Program-made: the position numbers and the translations under genes
Shown: one piece after another, positions 14,198 to 21,521 of the stretch
Layout: every line of letters begins with the position of its first letter
Position numbering within the stretch: the first letter of the stretch is position 1
The notes under the pieces: generated by a model
What the model saw: the letters and a program-made list of their open reading frames with translations, nothing else
The model's database searches: none
What the model was told of the DNA's origin: nothing
From: a virus
IMG/VR virus record: IMGVR_UViG_3300044712_001271
Location: 1-44,359 of that record
Strand: one strand, 5' to 3'
Length of the DNA stretch: 44,359 bases

Positions 14198-15478
14198 GTG
14201 GCCGAGGCAATCCGATTCGACCGTGCACGGATCACTTCCTGGGAGAGAACCCCGGAGGGGTTCCTGCGCGTTCATGCGACGTTTGGCCGCACCGGATTGC
14301 AGCGCTACCGCAACCCGGACGGGTCCGTTCGGGTTGAGTACCGCCCCGAGGCGGAAGTGGCCCGCCAGGACAGCCTGGACAGCTACGGGGGCCGCCCCGT
14401 AACGCTGGAGCACCCGCCCCATCTCCTCACCCCCGACAACACCCGGGAGCACTCCCGTGGCAGCACTGGCACGAGGGTGAACTACGACACCGGGTTCGTC
14501 ACGGGGACCATCACCCTGACCGACCGGGAGGCGATCGAGGCGGTTGAGCGGAGGGATGCGGTCGAGATCAGCCCCGGCTACCGGGTCACCTACGACGGCA
14601 TCCCCGGCGTGGCGCCGAACGGGGAGCGGTTCGACGGCACGCAGCGCAACATCTCCGTCAACCACGTCGCTGTGGTGCGGAAGGGGCGCGCCGGTTCTGA
14701 GGTGTGCATCCACATGGATGCAGCGGACACCGAAGACATCGGCATGGCCATCGATGCGATCGATGGCGACGACCATTCACCACAGGAGCACCAGATGGGA
14801 GCGCAACGCACCGACGGGCGGAAACAGGCGCCCGCCCCCGCCGACGCCTGGGAAGAGGGCGGCGAGGGGGAGGAAAGCATGGAGGAGGAGCACGAGGAGG
14901 GCACCCATCCCGCGCCCAAGGCCAAGAAGCGGCGTGACGCCGGCCGGTGCGACTCCGAGACCGTGCCCATGGAGAAGTACCTCCAGGTGGTCGATGAGCG
15001 GGATACCGCCATCCGTGAGCGGAACGACGCCCTGGAGCAGCTGGAGCTGAACGAGGGCCGGGCCGCGGCACTGATCGAGCGCCTGGACGCTCTGGAGGCC
15101 GAAGTGAGCGAGCGGCTGGATGCTCAGCCTGACTTTGACGCCCTGGTGCAGGCCCGTATCCAGCTGCTGGATCAGGCCGAACAGCTCACCAACCAGCGCG
15201 AGACCTACGACGGGCTTTCGGATCGCGAGGTGCGAATCGACGCCCTCGAAAAGTTCGGCGTCGATCCCGATCGCTTCGACGGCCGCAGCGACGACTACGT
15301 GGAAGCCGCCTTCGAGAGCTACCTCTCTCTCGGCGATCTGCGGGGGAATGCTGCCGACGCCCTGGGCCAAGCCCTGCAGGTGATCACTTCCCCTCGACTG
15401 GACGCCGCACCGGTCTCGATCGAGGAGGCCCAGCAGCGAATGATCGAGCGCACCGCCGCCGCCCACCAGCAGGCCTGA
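14198..15478 (+). CDS. Prohead protease fused to scaffold (DUF2213-like)
   Basis: A 426-aa protein, start GTG 14198. Residues about 1-175 match DUF2213-type head proteases (IRFDRARITSWERTPEGFLR opening; VTLEHPPHLL; VEISPGYRVTYDG; NISVNHVAVVRKGRAGSEV). An acidic, low-complexity linker (about 190-250, with EEGGEGEESMEEEHEEG) follows, then a long coiled coil (about 260-345) containing ERLDALEAEVSERLDAQ, and a C-terminal helical part, as in scaffolding proteins. It matures and shapes the prohead. It is the first gene of the rightward head operon and faces the XRE operator. Its scaffold helix resembles the RLDA helix of the effector modules. Confidence 0.75.
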   Translation: MAEAIRFDRARITSWERTPEGFLRVHATFGRTGLQRYRNPDGSVRVEYRPEAEVARQDSLDSYGGRPVTLEHPPHLLTPDNTREHSRGSTGTRVNYDTGFVTGTITLTDREAIEAVERRDAVEISPGYRVTYDGIPGVAPNGERFDGTQRNISVNHVAVVRKGRAGSEVCIHMDAADTEDIGMAIDAIDGDDHSPQEHQMGAQRTDGRKQAPAPADAWEEGGEGEESMEEEHEEGTHPAPKAKKRRDAGRCDSETVPMEKYLQVVDERDTAIRERNDALEQLELNEGRAAALIERLDALEAEVSERLDAQPDFDALVQARIQLLDQAEQLTNQRETYDGLSDREVRIDALEKFGVDPDRFDGRSDDYVEAAFESYLSLGDLRGNAADALGQALQVITSPRLDAAPVSIEEAQQRMIERTAAAHQQA

Positions 15479-15509
15479 CCCACCGCAACCGCCCCATCGC
15501 TTTCGAGAA

Positions 15510-16070
15510 ATGGCTCAGACGTACACCACCAACGCCGCCAGCGACACCACCCAGGGCGTGCAATCGGACTACCCCCTCGACATGGATCGGGGGATCCCCG
15601 GCCAGCTGGCCGACCTCTCCGACACCCATGTGATCTCCGGCTCGAACGAGACCGCCAACCGGATCGCCTACGGCGTGCCGCTGGTGCGGAACAACTCCGG
15701 AGTCCTGCCCAACTCGGCACAACCGGCAACGGCAGCGTCCACCCTGCTGGGCCTGCACGTCCGCACGCATACGCAGGAGTTCAGCCCGCCCCCCAACTAC
15801 AGCCAGGGGGTGCCCCCCGGCCAGGCGATCAACATCCTCAAGCGAGGCGCGATCTACCTGGAGGTGGTGGAGGCCGTCGCCCCTGGCGATGCTCTCCGCT
15901 ACTACAAGTCGGGCCCGAATGCTGGCAAGTGGGGCAAAACCGCGAGCGCCGGCAACAGCCTGCTGCTCACCGCTGGCAACTGGGAAATCCAGAAGGCGGG
16001 CAAGGTCGGCCAGGTGTTGAAAGTGTATTTCAACTGCCCCGCCAACGTTGCGGTCACCGCCGACACCTGA
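15510..16070 (+). CDS. Capsid decoration/cement protein
   Basis: A 186-aa beta-rich protein lying between protease and major capsid protein, the standard place of a decoration or cement protein. Features include an N-terminal arm (MAQTYTTNAASDTTQG) and a compact beta domain (GQAINILKRGAIYLEVVEAVAPGDALRYY) of the DUF2190/gp53-like cement type. It is likely to trimerise on the shell and stabilise it. The exact family is inferred from position and general pattern. Confidence 0.65.
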   Translation: MAQTYTTNAASDTTQGVQSDYPLDMDRGIPGQLADLSDTHVISGSNETANRIAYGVPLVRNNSGVLPNSAQPATAASTLLGLHVRTHTQEFSPPPNYSQGVPPGQAINILKRGAIYLEVVEAVAPGDALRYYKSGPNAGKWGKTASAGNSLLLTAGNWEIQKAGKVGQVLKVYFNCPANVAVTADT

Positions 16071-16109
16071 TCCCACTGCACACGCTGAAACCTCACGGAG
16101 ATCGTTCCA

Positions 16110-17045
16110 ATGTCTCACCGAATGGATGCCGCCATGCAGGCGGGCCCCTACCTCGACCGGGAACTGCAGCAGACGCTCCCCAAAGTTTACGATAAAACCT
16201 ATGCGGAGATCCCCTATTCGCGGATGGTTCCCGTCAGCACCGTGGTGGATCCCGGCGCGGTCACGTTCAAGTATGACGTTTGGGATCGCGTCGGTGAGTT
16301 CGACCTGATCTCTGACTTCGCGGATGATCTGCCCACTTCCGATGTGAAGCGCGGCGAGGTGATCAACGACGTGCGCCCGTTCGCGGGTTCGTTCACCTAC
16401 ACGGAGGACGAGATCCTGCATGCGCAGTTCGCGAAGAAGCCCATCGACACGAAGAAACAGGAGGCAGTGCGCGAGTCCTACGAGCGCCGGGCGAACACCA
16501 CCTGCCTCTTCGGTCGCGCCGGAACCAACCTCAAGGGGTTCTTCAACCACCCGGCGGTGGACACGATCGCGGTCACCGGTAACAACAGCGATGCGTGGTT
16601 CGATGATCCGAACATCACGCCCCAGCAGATGCTGGACCTGCTGAACTTCGGCGTTACCGCCATGGTCAACTCCACCCAACAGGTGGAGCGCCCGAACGCC
16701 CTGGCGATGCCCTACAGCGACTGGCGCAAGGCGAGCACCACCTGCCGGAGCAGCACCGACAACACCACCGTGATGGAGCTGTTCCAGAAGCAGAACCCCT
16801 ACATCACCTCCATCGACGCGATCAACGAGTTGGACCCGGCCAACTCCAACGGGAACCTGTCTGCCAAGCGGATGGTGTTCTACACCAAGTCGCCCGAGAA
16901 GATGGAGTTTCACATCACTCTGCCTCTCACCTTCCTGCCCCGCCAGTCGCGGAACCTGGCCCACAAAATCCCGGCCTGGGCGAAGTTCGGCGGCTTCACG
17001 CCCTACTTCCCCAAGTCGATTCTGTACCTGGTGAAAGGCGCCTGA
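16110..17045 (+). CDS. Major capsid protein (DUF2184-like)
   Basis: A 311-aa protein of HK97-like type, resembling the DUF2184 capsid family. Seen are an N-terminal arm with LQQTLPKVYDKTYAEIPYSRMVPVST, a strand-rich centre (KYDVWDRVGEFDLI), a P-domain helix (EDEILHAQFAKKPIDTKKQEAVRESYE), NTTCLFG, and a late beta region (KMEFHITLPLTFLP). It follows the decoration gene, as usual. It should be the most abundant virion protein. Confidence 0.8.
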   Translation: MSHRMDAAMQAGPYLDRELQQTLPKVYDKTYAEIPYSRMVPVSTVVDPGAVTFKYDVWDRVGEFDLISDFADDLPTSDVKRGEVINDVRPFAGSFTYTEDEILHAQFAKKPIDTKKQEAVRESYERRANTTCLFGRAGTNLKGFFNHPAVDTIAVTGNNSDAWFDDPNITPQQMLDLLNFGVTAMVNSTQQVERPNALAMPYSDWRKASTTCRSSTDNTTVMELFQKQNPYITSIDAINELDPANSNGNLSAKRMVFYTKSPEKMEFHITLPLTFLPRQSRNLAHKIPAWAKFGGFTPYFPKSILYLVKGA

Positions 17046-17083
17046 GCCCATCGCCATACTGACCCGCCATCACAACATCCCTC

Positions 17084-17605
17084 ATGGCTGCAGCAACTGC
17101 GAACAAGGCCGAGCAGAGCACCACGGCACCGGCGACCTCCGATCAGGAGACCGCCGGGCCTTCGGGTGAATCGCCTCGCCCTGTGGCGATCGGGTTCAAT
17201 CCCGAGCTCGGCGACCCCCTGCTGGTGAGCTGCCGCGGCGGCTCGATCTCGTTCGTGACCGACATCGGCAACGGGACGGCACGGCCCGACCTGGAGATCC
17301 ACCCCGGGCTCAACACCGCGGTGGACCCATCGGCATGGGCCCGAGCCCGCCGGCTGGAGTCCGTGCAGCAGCTGCTGGTCAACCACGTCATCGAGGAGAT
17401 CCCTCTCCCCGATGAGTTCGCCCCTGTCTTCGATGGCAGCCCGATCAACAGCCTCGAAGCGTTCACTCCGGTGAAAGCCCAGCGGATGATCCATCACCAG
17501 CGGGACGTGGACACCCTCGCGGTCTGGCTCAAGGCCGAGGGCCGGCCGGCGGTGCGCCAGGCCATCGCCCGCCGGCAGAAGGAGCTCAACCAGGGGGGCA
17601 GCTGA
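17084..17605 (+). CDS. Hypothetical head-tail region protein
   Basis: A 173-aa protein: a disordered N-terminus (about 1-32, rich in Ala/Thr/Gly/Ser/Pro) and a compact domain from about 33 onward ending in a basic helix (RPAVRQAIARRQKELNQ). It lies between the major capsid protein and the DUF4054-like connector, so a structural or connector-associated role is likely, but I do not recognise it. The next gene starts immediately after its stop. Confidence 0.55.
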   Translation: MAAATANKAEQSTTAPATSDQETAGPSGESPRPVAIGFNPELGDPLLVSCRGGSISFVTDIGNGTARPDLEIHPGLNTAVDPSAWARARRLESVQQLLVNHVIEEIPLPDEFAPVFDGSPINSLEAFTPVKAQRMIHHQRDVDTLAVWLKAEGRPAVRQAIARRQKELNQGGS

Positions 17606-17923
17606 ATGGCGATCCCCACCCGCGAGGAGTTCCTGGCTCGGTTCCCGGAGCTGGCCATCCACGACGGCGCCGTGGTGGATGACGCTCTGGCCGCCGCCGG
17701 CCGCCGCTGCCCCGACCTCTGGGGTGAGCAGCAGTACGACGGCGCCAGCTACTACGCCGCCCACCTGATCTCTTCCCGCGTGCGGGAGATCGGGGCCAGC
17801 ATCCAGATGGCCGCCGGCACCCCCCCGGCGAAGGGCTCCACCGGGACCGACACCTCCTTCTACGGGCAGCAGTTCGAGGAGATCCGGGCCCTGCTGCCCA
17901 CTTACGGAGCCGCGCTGGTATGA
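17606..17923 (+). CDS. Head-tail connector (DUF4054-like)
   Basis: A 105-aa helical protein with the DUF4054 pattern: an N-terminal FLARFPELA, a helix (VVDDALAAAGRRC), W-G-E, then a helix with YYAAHLISS, and a C-terminal SFYGQQFEEIRALLP. These proteins form the ring below the portal. It begins directly after the previous stop and overlaps the next gene by ATGA. Confidence 0.7.
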   Translation: MAIPTREEFLARFPELAIHDGAVVDDALAAAGRRCPDLWGEQQYDGASYYAAHLISSRVREIGASIQMAAGTPPAKGSTGTDTSFYGQQFEEIRALLPTYGAALV

Positions 17924-18336
17924 GCCTGCCGGTCGCTGCCTACGCCCCGTGGGGGAACGCCGAACTGGCCTTCACAGTCAGCGGCGGCACCACCGCGGTG
18001 GACCCGGAAACGGGGAACGTCGTGGCGGCGCCGGTGGTTCTCACCTACTTGGCCGCCCTGCGCCTGCAGCGGCCGAACGTGCGGGATGAGCCCGGGGCGG
18101 ACGTGACCCTGTACCGGTGTGACGGCCGCCTCCTCTCCCCAGCCGTCCTCGACCCACGGATCACTAACGGGAGCGAGGCCGAGGCGCGGGTGAACGGCTA
18201 CCTCGGCCGTTTCGTCCTGGAGTTCGACCTCGCCCAGGACGAGCCGGCCCGGCCGTTCATTCGCCAGTCCATCGGCGGCAGCTTTCGAGTCGTCGGTGGG
18301 CGCCCGCTGCCAACCATGGCAGCAGGAGGCCGCTGA
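17920..18336 (+). CDS. Head-tail joining/stopper-like protein
   Basis: A 138-aa beta-rich protein, coupled to its neighbours on both sides (ATGA at its start, TGATG at its end). Order and size match the neck stopper/head-closure position between the DUF4054-like connector and the tail-completion protein. I see no diagnostic motif, so the call is positional. Confidence 0.5.
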   Translation: MSLPVAAYAPWGNAELAFTVSGGTTAVDPETGNVVAAPVVLTYLAALRLQRPNVRDEPGADVTLYRCDGRLLSPAVLDPRITNGSEAEARVNGYLGRFVLEFDLAQDEPARPFIRQSIGGSFRVVGGRPLPTMAAGGR

Positions 18337-18737
18337 TGCCTCTCCTCGACCTGCGGATCAACGACGCTCTGGAGGAGACGTGGCGGGACTTCACGGCCTA
18401 CGTGGCCCGCCGCTTCACCGACGAGATCCGGGCGGAGAAGTGGGAATGGCCCCGCGACCCCTCCCCCCGGGACATCAAGGACACGGGCGATCTGCAGCGG
18501 TCGCTCGACATCGACATCAAGCAGGGCCAGCTGCTTTCCGAGTTCACCTGGAAGGCGCCCTACGCCCCCTATGTCCACGACGGCGCCGTGTTCAAGAGGC
18601 CAGGCGCCGACGGCAACCCGATCACGATGCCCCCCAGGCCCTGGACCCGTCCGGTGCTGCGGGATGCCGAGACCCTGCAGCGCTATTTCCGGCTGCGGTT
18701 CGCCATGGCCATGCGCAACCGGAGGGGCCAGCAATGA
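18336..18737 (+). CDS. Tail completion/minor tail protein (HK97 gp10-like)
   Basis: A 133-aa protein with the HK97 gp10-like layout: an N-terminal helix (LEETWRDFTAYVARRFTDEI), then DTGDLQRSLDI, then YAPYVHDGAV and PRPWTRPVL near the end. Such proteins sit between the connector and the tail. Its start and stop overlap both neighbours. Confidence 0.65.
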   Translation: MPLLDLRINDALEETWRDFTAYVARRFTDEIRAEKWEWPRDPSPRDIKDTGDLQRSLDIDIKQGQLLSEFTWKAPYAPYVHDGAVFKRPGADGNPITMPPRPWTRPVLRDAETLQRYFRLRFAMAMRNRRGQQ

Positions 18738-19180
18738 GCTGCGACCTCGCCGTGCAGGGGGCGTCCCTCCGGGCCATCCGGGATGAGATCGAAGCGGTGT
18801 TCGGCGACCTGCTGGGCGTCTACTTCCTCCCATCCGGGAGCACCATCCCGGCCCTGTGGGTCCGGGGCTTCCCGTCTGCCGTGACGCTGGAGCTCGGGCT
18901 CAATCCGAACCAGCTGCGGCCGGACTGGAGGGCGGACGGGATCGAGGCCATCCTCGAAAACCCGCCCGAGCTGGATCGAGTCGGCACCGGAGCCGTCACC
19001 CGCCGCACCTGGACCCTGACCTTCACGCAATGGGACACCCGCCGAACCCTGGCGGAAGCGGTCATCAGGGCCCACCGCGCCTATCCCTCGGCCCGGAAAC
19101 GGCACCAGCGGCAGACCGCCGACACCTACGAGCGGCTCATCGTTGAGCTCCTCGACCACGTTCTCATCCAACCGCTCTAG
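18734..19180 (+). CDS. Tail terminator-like protein
   Basis: I placed the start at ATG 18734, which overlaps the previous stop (ATGA) and gives 148 aa. It combines an N-terminal helix (LRAIRDEIEAVFGDLL), a beta core with GAVTRRTWTLTFTQWD, and a C-terminal helix (ETYERLIVELL-like). Size and place just before the tail tube gene match the tail terminator (lambda gpU/SPP1 gp17 class). The call is based on order and general fold pattern. Confidence 0.6.
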   Translation: MSCDLAVQGASLRAIRDEIEAVFGDLLGVYFLPSGSTIPALWVRGFPSAVTLELGLNPNQLRPDWRADGIEAILENPPELDRVGTGAVTRRTWTLTFTQWDTRRTLAEAVIRAHRAYPSARKRHQRQTADTYERLIVELLDHVLIQPL

Positions 19181-19185
19181 GAGGG
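19179..19185 (+). promoter_or_regulatory. Strong ribosome binding site for the tail tube gene
   Basis: AGGAGGG, overlapping the end of the tail terminator gene and ending 4 bases before ATG 19190. It is one of the best Shine-Dalgarno sequences in the window, fitting the need for many tail tube copies. Confidence 0.75.
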
Positions 19186-19189
19186 CAAA

Positions 19190-20218
19190 ATGACGATCGA
19201 CTACGCCATCGGCGCTTCCTTCCACAAGGCGAATCGGAGCCTCCTGCGAGTGGTTCCGCTCAAGTCGCCCTGCCGCTATTTCGCCACCCGCGACTCCGCT
19301 GGATTCATCACCCTGCCGACTCTCGATCCTGGCTATGCCTACACCGAGCTGCAGGGTGTGTCGCAGGCCGGCTTCCAGGTGGACAACAACGAAAAGGAGT
19401 TCAGGCTGTTCGGCGATGACGGATGGTCCGACTCGGTGACCGTCGGCAGCCGCGTGCGTAGCAGCATGCAGACCTACTTCCGCAAGAATGTGGAGGTGCC
19501 CGCTGGTCAGGCCTGCCCCGAGTTCCGCGGCGACTACAGCGAGGATTACGCCATCATCGAGCGTAGCCGGTATGATACCGACTACGAAATCTACTTCGAG
19601 CTGCTCAAGGAAATGGGCAGGGTGAATGGTGATTCCGGGGATTACATCTACGACTTCGCCGGCTTCAACGGCGTGGCCAGGAACTACAAGGAGAGCCCGA
19701 CTCCGGAAGACCTGACCATGGTGACGTTCGACGTGATGTCCCGTGGCCGCGGCATTTTCGGCCGTTACAACTCCGGTTCCACTCCGATCCCCATCGGTGA
19801 GATCCAGAGCACGCTGCTCTTTACCTTCCCCGCCAGCGCCAACACCGGCACCCGTCGCTACGCCACGGTGCCGGCGGCCGACGCCAACGGGGTATCTGTC
19901 AGCGCTGCCATCACCGTCACCTACACCGATGGGACCGACCCTCTGGCCCAGCTGCGCCTGGGGCAGCCGGACGGCAGCGGGTTCCGCCTCGAAGTGGGGA
20001 GCACCGGCATTCGGGTTCCCTGCACCGTCACCTTGGGCGGTGGCGGCAACAACGTGGTCACGATCACCCCGCAGGCGAACCTCGGATCCGGCACCATCTT
20101 CCACCTCATCGTCCGGGACGGCGCCATCACCCAGGCGATCGACGGCAGCGGCAGCCCCAATGCGAACGGGGTGCTCAAGCCCCTGCAGGGCTTCTCCAGG
20201 CTGTTCCGCACCGCCTGA
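19190..20218 (+). CDS. Major tail tube protein with C-terminal Ig-like domain
   Basis: A 342-aa protein. Residues 1 to about 200 form a tube-like domain (YAYTELQGVSQAGFQVD, SRVRSSMQTYF, DYEIYFELLKEMGR, VTFDVMSRG). Residues about 205-330 form a separate Ser/Thr/Gly-rich beta domain of Ig-like type, a common surface decoration on tail tubes that may bind cell surfaces weakly. A strong Shine-Dalgarno upstream and an intrinsic terminator downstream mark it as a highly expressed gene. Confidence 0.75.
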   Translation: MTIDYAIGASFHKANRSLLRVVPLKSPCRYFATRDSAGFITLPTLDPGYAYTELQGVSQAGFQVDNNEKEFRLFGDDGWSDSVTVGSRVRSSMQTYFRKNVEVPAGQACPEFRGDYSEDYAIIERSRYDTDYEIYFELLKEMGRVNGDSGDYIYDFAGFNGVARNYKESPTPEDLTMVTFDVMSRGRGIFGRYNSGSTPIPIGEIQSTLLFTFPASANTGTRRYATVPAADANGVSVSAAITVTYTDGTDPLAQLRLGQPDGSGFRLEVGSTGIRVPCTVTLGGGGNNVVTITPQANLGSGTIFHLIVRDGAITQAIDGSGSPNANGVLKPLQGFSRLFRTA

Positions 20219-20248
20219 TCGCCCTAGCCTGCCAGCGCAAGGTAAGCA

Positions 20249-20275
20249 GGGGGCCGCTCGACCGGCCCCCTTTTT
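20249..20275 (+). terminator. Rho-independent terminator after tail tube gene
   Basis: GGGGGCCG-CTCGAC-CGGCCCCC followed by TTTTT: a perfect 8-bp GC stem, 6-base loop and five T. It would end or attenuate the head/tail-tube transcript before the tail chaperone genes. The next start codon follows immediately, at 20277. Confidence 0.85.
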
Positions 20276-20276
20276 C

Positions 20277-20543
20277 ATGCCCGACACCTTTCACCCGCTG
20301 CTGACGGATCCGCTCCGGAGCATCTTCCTGATGCACTGCACCCTGACGGCATCCGGCAGTCTCACCGCTGCGGTGGCCGTGGTGGATGCCTCAGTGACCA
20401 GCGACCATGCCAGGCTGCAGGCGGTGGCAGATGAGAGCCATGCCGTCTACGACGTGACCCTCCCTCCTCAGATGGTCGGTCGTGGGTGTCGCTATAAGGC
20501 ATTCCAAGCCCAGATGGGCTATCACCAACTTCCATCCCCATGA
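20277..20543 (+). CDS. Small hypothetical tail-region protein
   Basis: An 88-aa protein (MPDTFHPLLTDPLRSIF...). Its ATG is 2 bases after the terminator T-run, so it may be translated from a read-through transcript. An internal ATG at 20331 gives a 70-aa version. Its stop overlaps the start of the tail chaperone (ATGA), which supports its reality. The function is unknown; its place between tail tube and chaperone is typical of small tail accessory proteins. Confidence 0.5.
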   Translation: MPDTFHPLLTDPLRSIFLMHCTLTASGSLTAAVAVVDASVTSDHARLQAVADESHAVYDVTLPPQMVGRGCRYKAFQAQMGYHQLPSP

Positions 20544-21085
20544 GCAATAAGGATCGCCTGTTTGCAGGCCTCACAGAGGAATACGCCTACTTTGGCAACC
20601 TCAGACTGCGGAAGTATGGAGACGTTCTCAACGGTGAGGCGGAGATTCTGGAGGATGACGACAGGCGTAGCGGGCAGGAGCTCTACCGGCTGGAAACGGT
20701 AAAGCAGGCCATCGCCACCGCCGAGGGCATCACCGAGGAGGAGGTGACCAAGCGGATCTTCACGACCGAGACCCAGGACAAGTCGCTGGTGCTCAAGTAC
20801 GGCAGCCAGATCGCCGCGCTGGTCGCTCAGCAGACCAACACGGTCACGGCGGCCATCGCCCTGGCGACCCTCTTCATCCAGTCCCGGGGGGAGGTGCTGA
20901 TGGAGGACGGCAGCTGGGAGCCCATCGAGGGATGGACCGAGGCCGACACCCGCCGGTGGCCGAAGGGCCAGCGTGCTCAGCTCGATGCGTTCATCGCTGA
21001 GGAGCGCGCCGCAGCTGGGGGAAAGCCGAAGCCCAACCCGGCTCCGTCCGCAAGGAGAGTGCGGGCGAGGCACGGGAGCGCCTGA
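20540..21085 (+). CDS. Tail assembly chaperone, short (G-like) form
   Basis: A 181-aa protein in the position between tail tube and tape measure that is always held by tail chaperones. It has a mostly helical body (ETVKQAIATAEGITEEEVTKR, IAALVAQQTNTVTAAIALAT) and a proline/lysine tail translated past the slip site. Near its end, in the correct reading phase, lies GGGAAAG at 21019-21025, the same heptamer used in lambda gpG/gpGT. The short form is the unshifted product and probably coats the tape measure during tail assembly. Confidence 0.8.
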   Translation: MSNKDRLFAGLTEEYAYFGNLRLRKYGDVLNGEAEILEDDDRRSGQELYRLETVKQAIATAEGITEEEVTKRIFTTETQDKSLVLKYGSQIAALVAQQTNTVTAAIALATLFIQSRGEVLMEDGSWEPIEGWTEADTRRWPKGQRAQLDAFIAEERAAAGGKPKPNPAPSARRVRARHGSA

Positions 21086-21504
21086 GGAAGTTCCTCGAAC
21101 GGCCGCGGTTCGATTGGAACCGGGTCTACATCCTCCTCAACTCCGGCCCGTTCTCCGACCCCCGCTTCCACGCGAGCACCTTCGCCCGGCAGCCGATGCG
21201 CCAGACCCTTGGCGTGCTCGACCAGGTGATGCGGCGCGAGCGGTGGCTGCTGAATGCCCAGTCCGCGTCTACCGCCAGGGTGGGCGAGACGGTGGCCATC
21301 GCGGCCAGCATGGGGAAGGACGAGAGGACCGAGCTCGACTTCCTGCCGTTCCCCGCCGAGGCCCGGGATCGTCAGAGCCGGATCAGCGAGGCCGCGGCCA
21401 CCACCGTCCGGTGGCTGATCAAGGATCGGCTGCTGCCCCTCGATGTGGCCGCCATGCTCATGGAGGATCTGCCGAAGCATCACGAGGAGGAGACGCCAGA
21501 CTGA
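20540..21504 (+). CDS. Tail assembly chaperone, frameshifted (GT-like) fusion
   Basis: A -1 slip on GGGAAAG (21019-21025) moves ribosomes into a frame that stays open to 21504. The sequence after the slip reads GKAEAQPGSVRKESAGEARE, then FLERPRFDWNRVYILLNSG, and continues through QVMRRERWLLNAQ to EETPD. It is clearly protein-like upstream of the first in-frame ATG (21196), so the T part has no obvious start of its own and is best read as an extension. The fusion product is about 321 aa. The T part should contact the tail tube protein while G coats the tape measure. Confidence 0.8.
21019..21025 (+). promoter_or_regulatory. Programmed -1 ribosomal frameshift site
   Basis: GGGAAAG with zero-frame codons GGA-AAG, an exact X-XXY-YYZ slippery heptamer and the same as lambda G/T. 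After the slip the codons read GGG-AAA-GCC. Confidence 0.85.
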
Positions 21505-21521
21505 TCCGCTGCGATGGATGA

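Noticed and set aside
15384-17057. 557-aa open frame on the minus strand
   Set aside because: It is antisense to the decoration and major capsid genes, which are clear; a shadow.
18683-20287. 534-aa open frame on the minus strand
   Set aside because: It is antisense to the tail terminator and tail tube genes and crosses a plus-strand terminator; a shadow.
21196-21504. Independent 102-aa gene after the tail chaperone
   Set aside because: The frame is coding-like well upstream of its first ATG and connects in phase with a GGGAAAG slip site, so it is the T part of a frameshift fusion.
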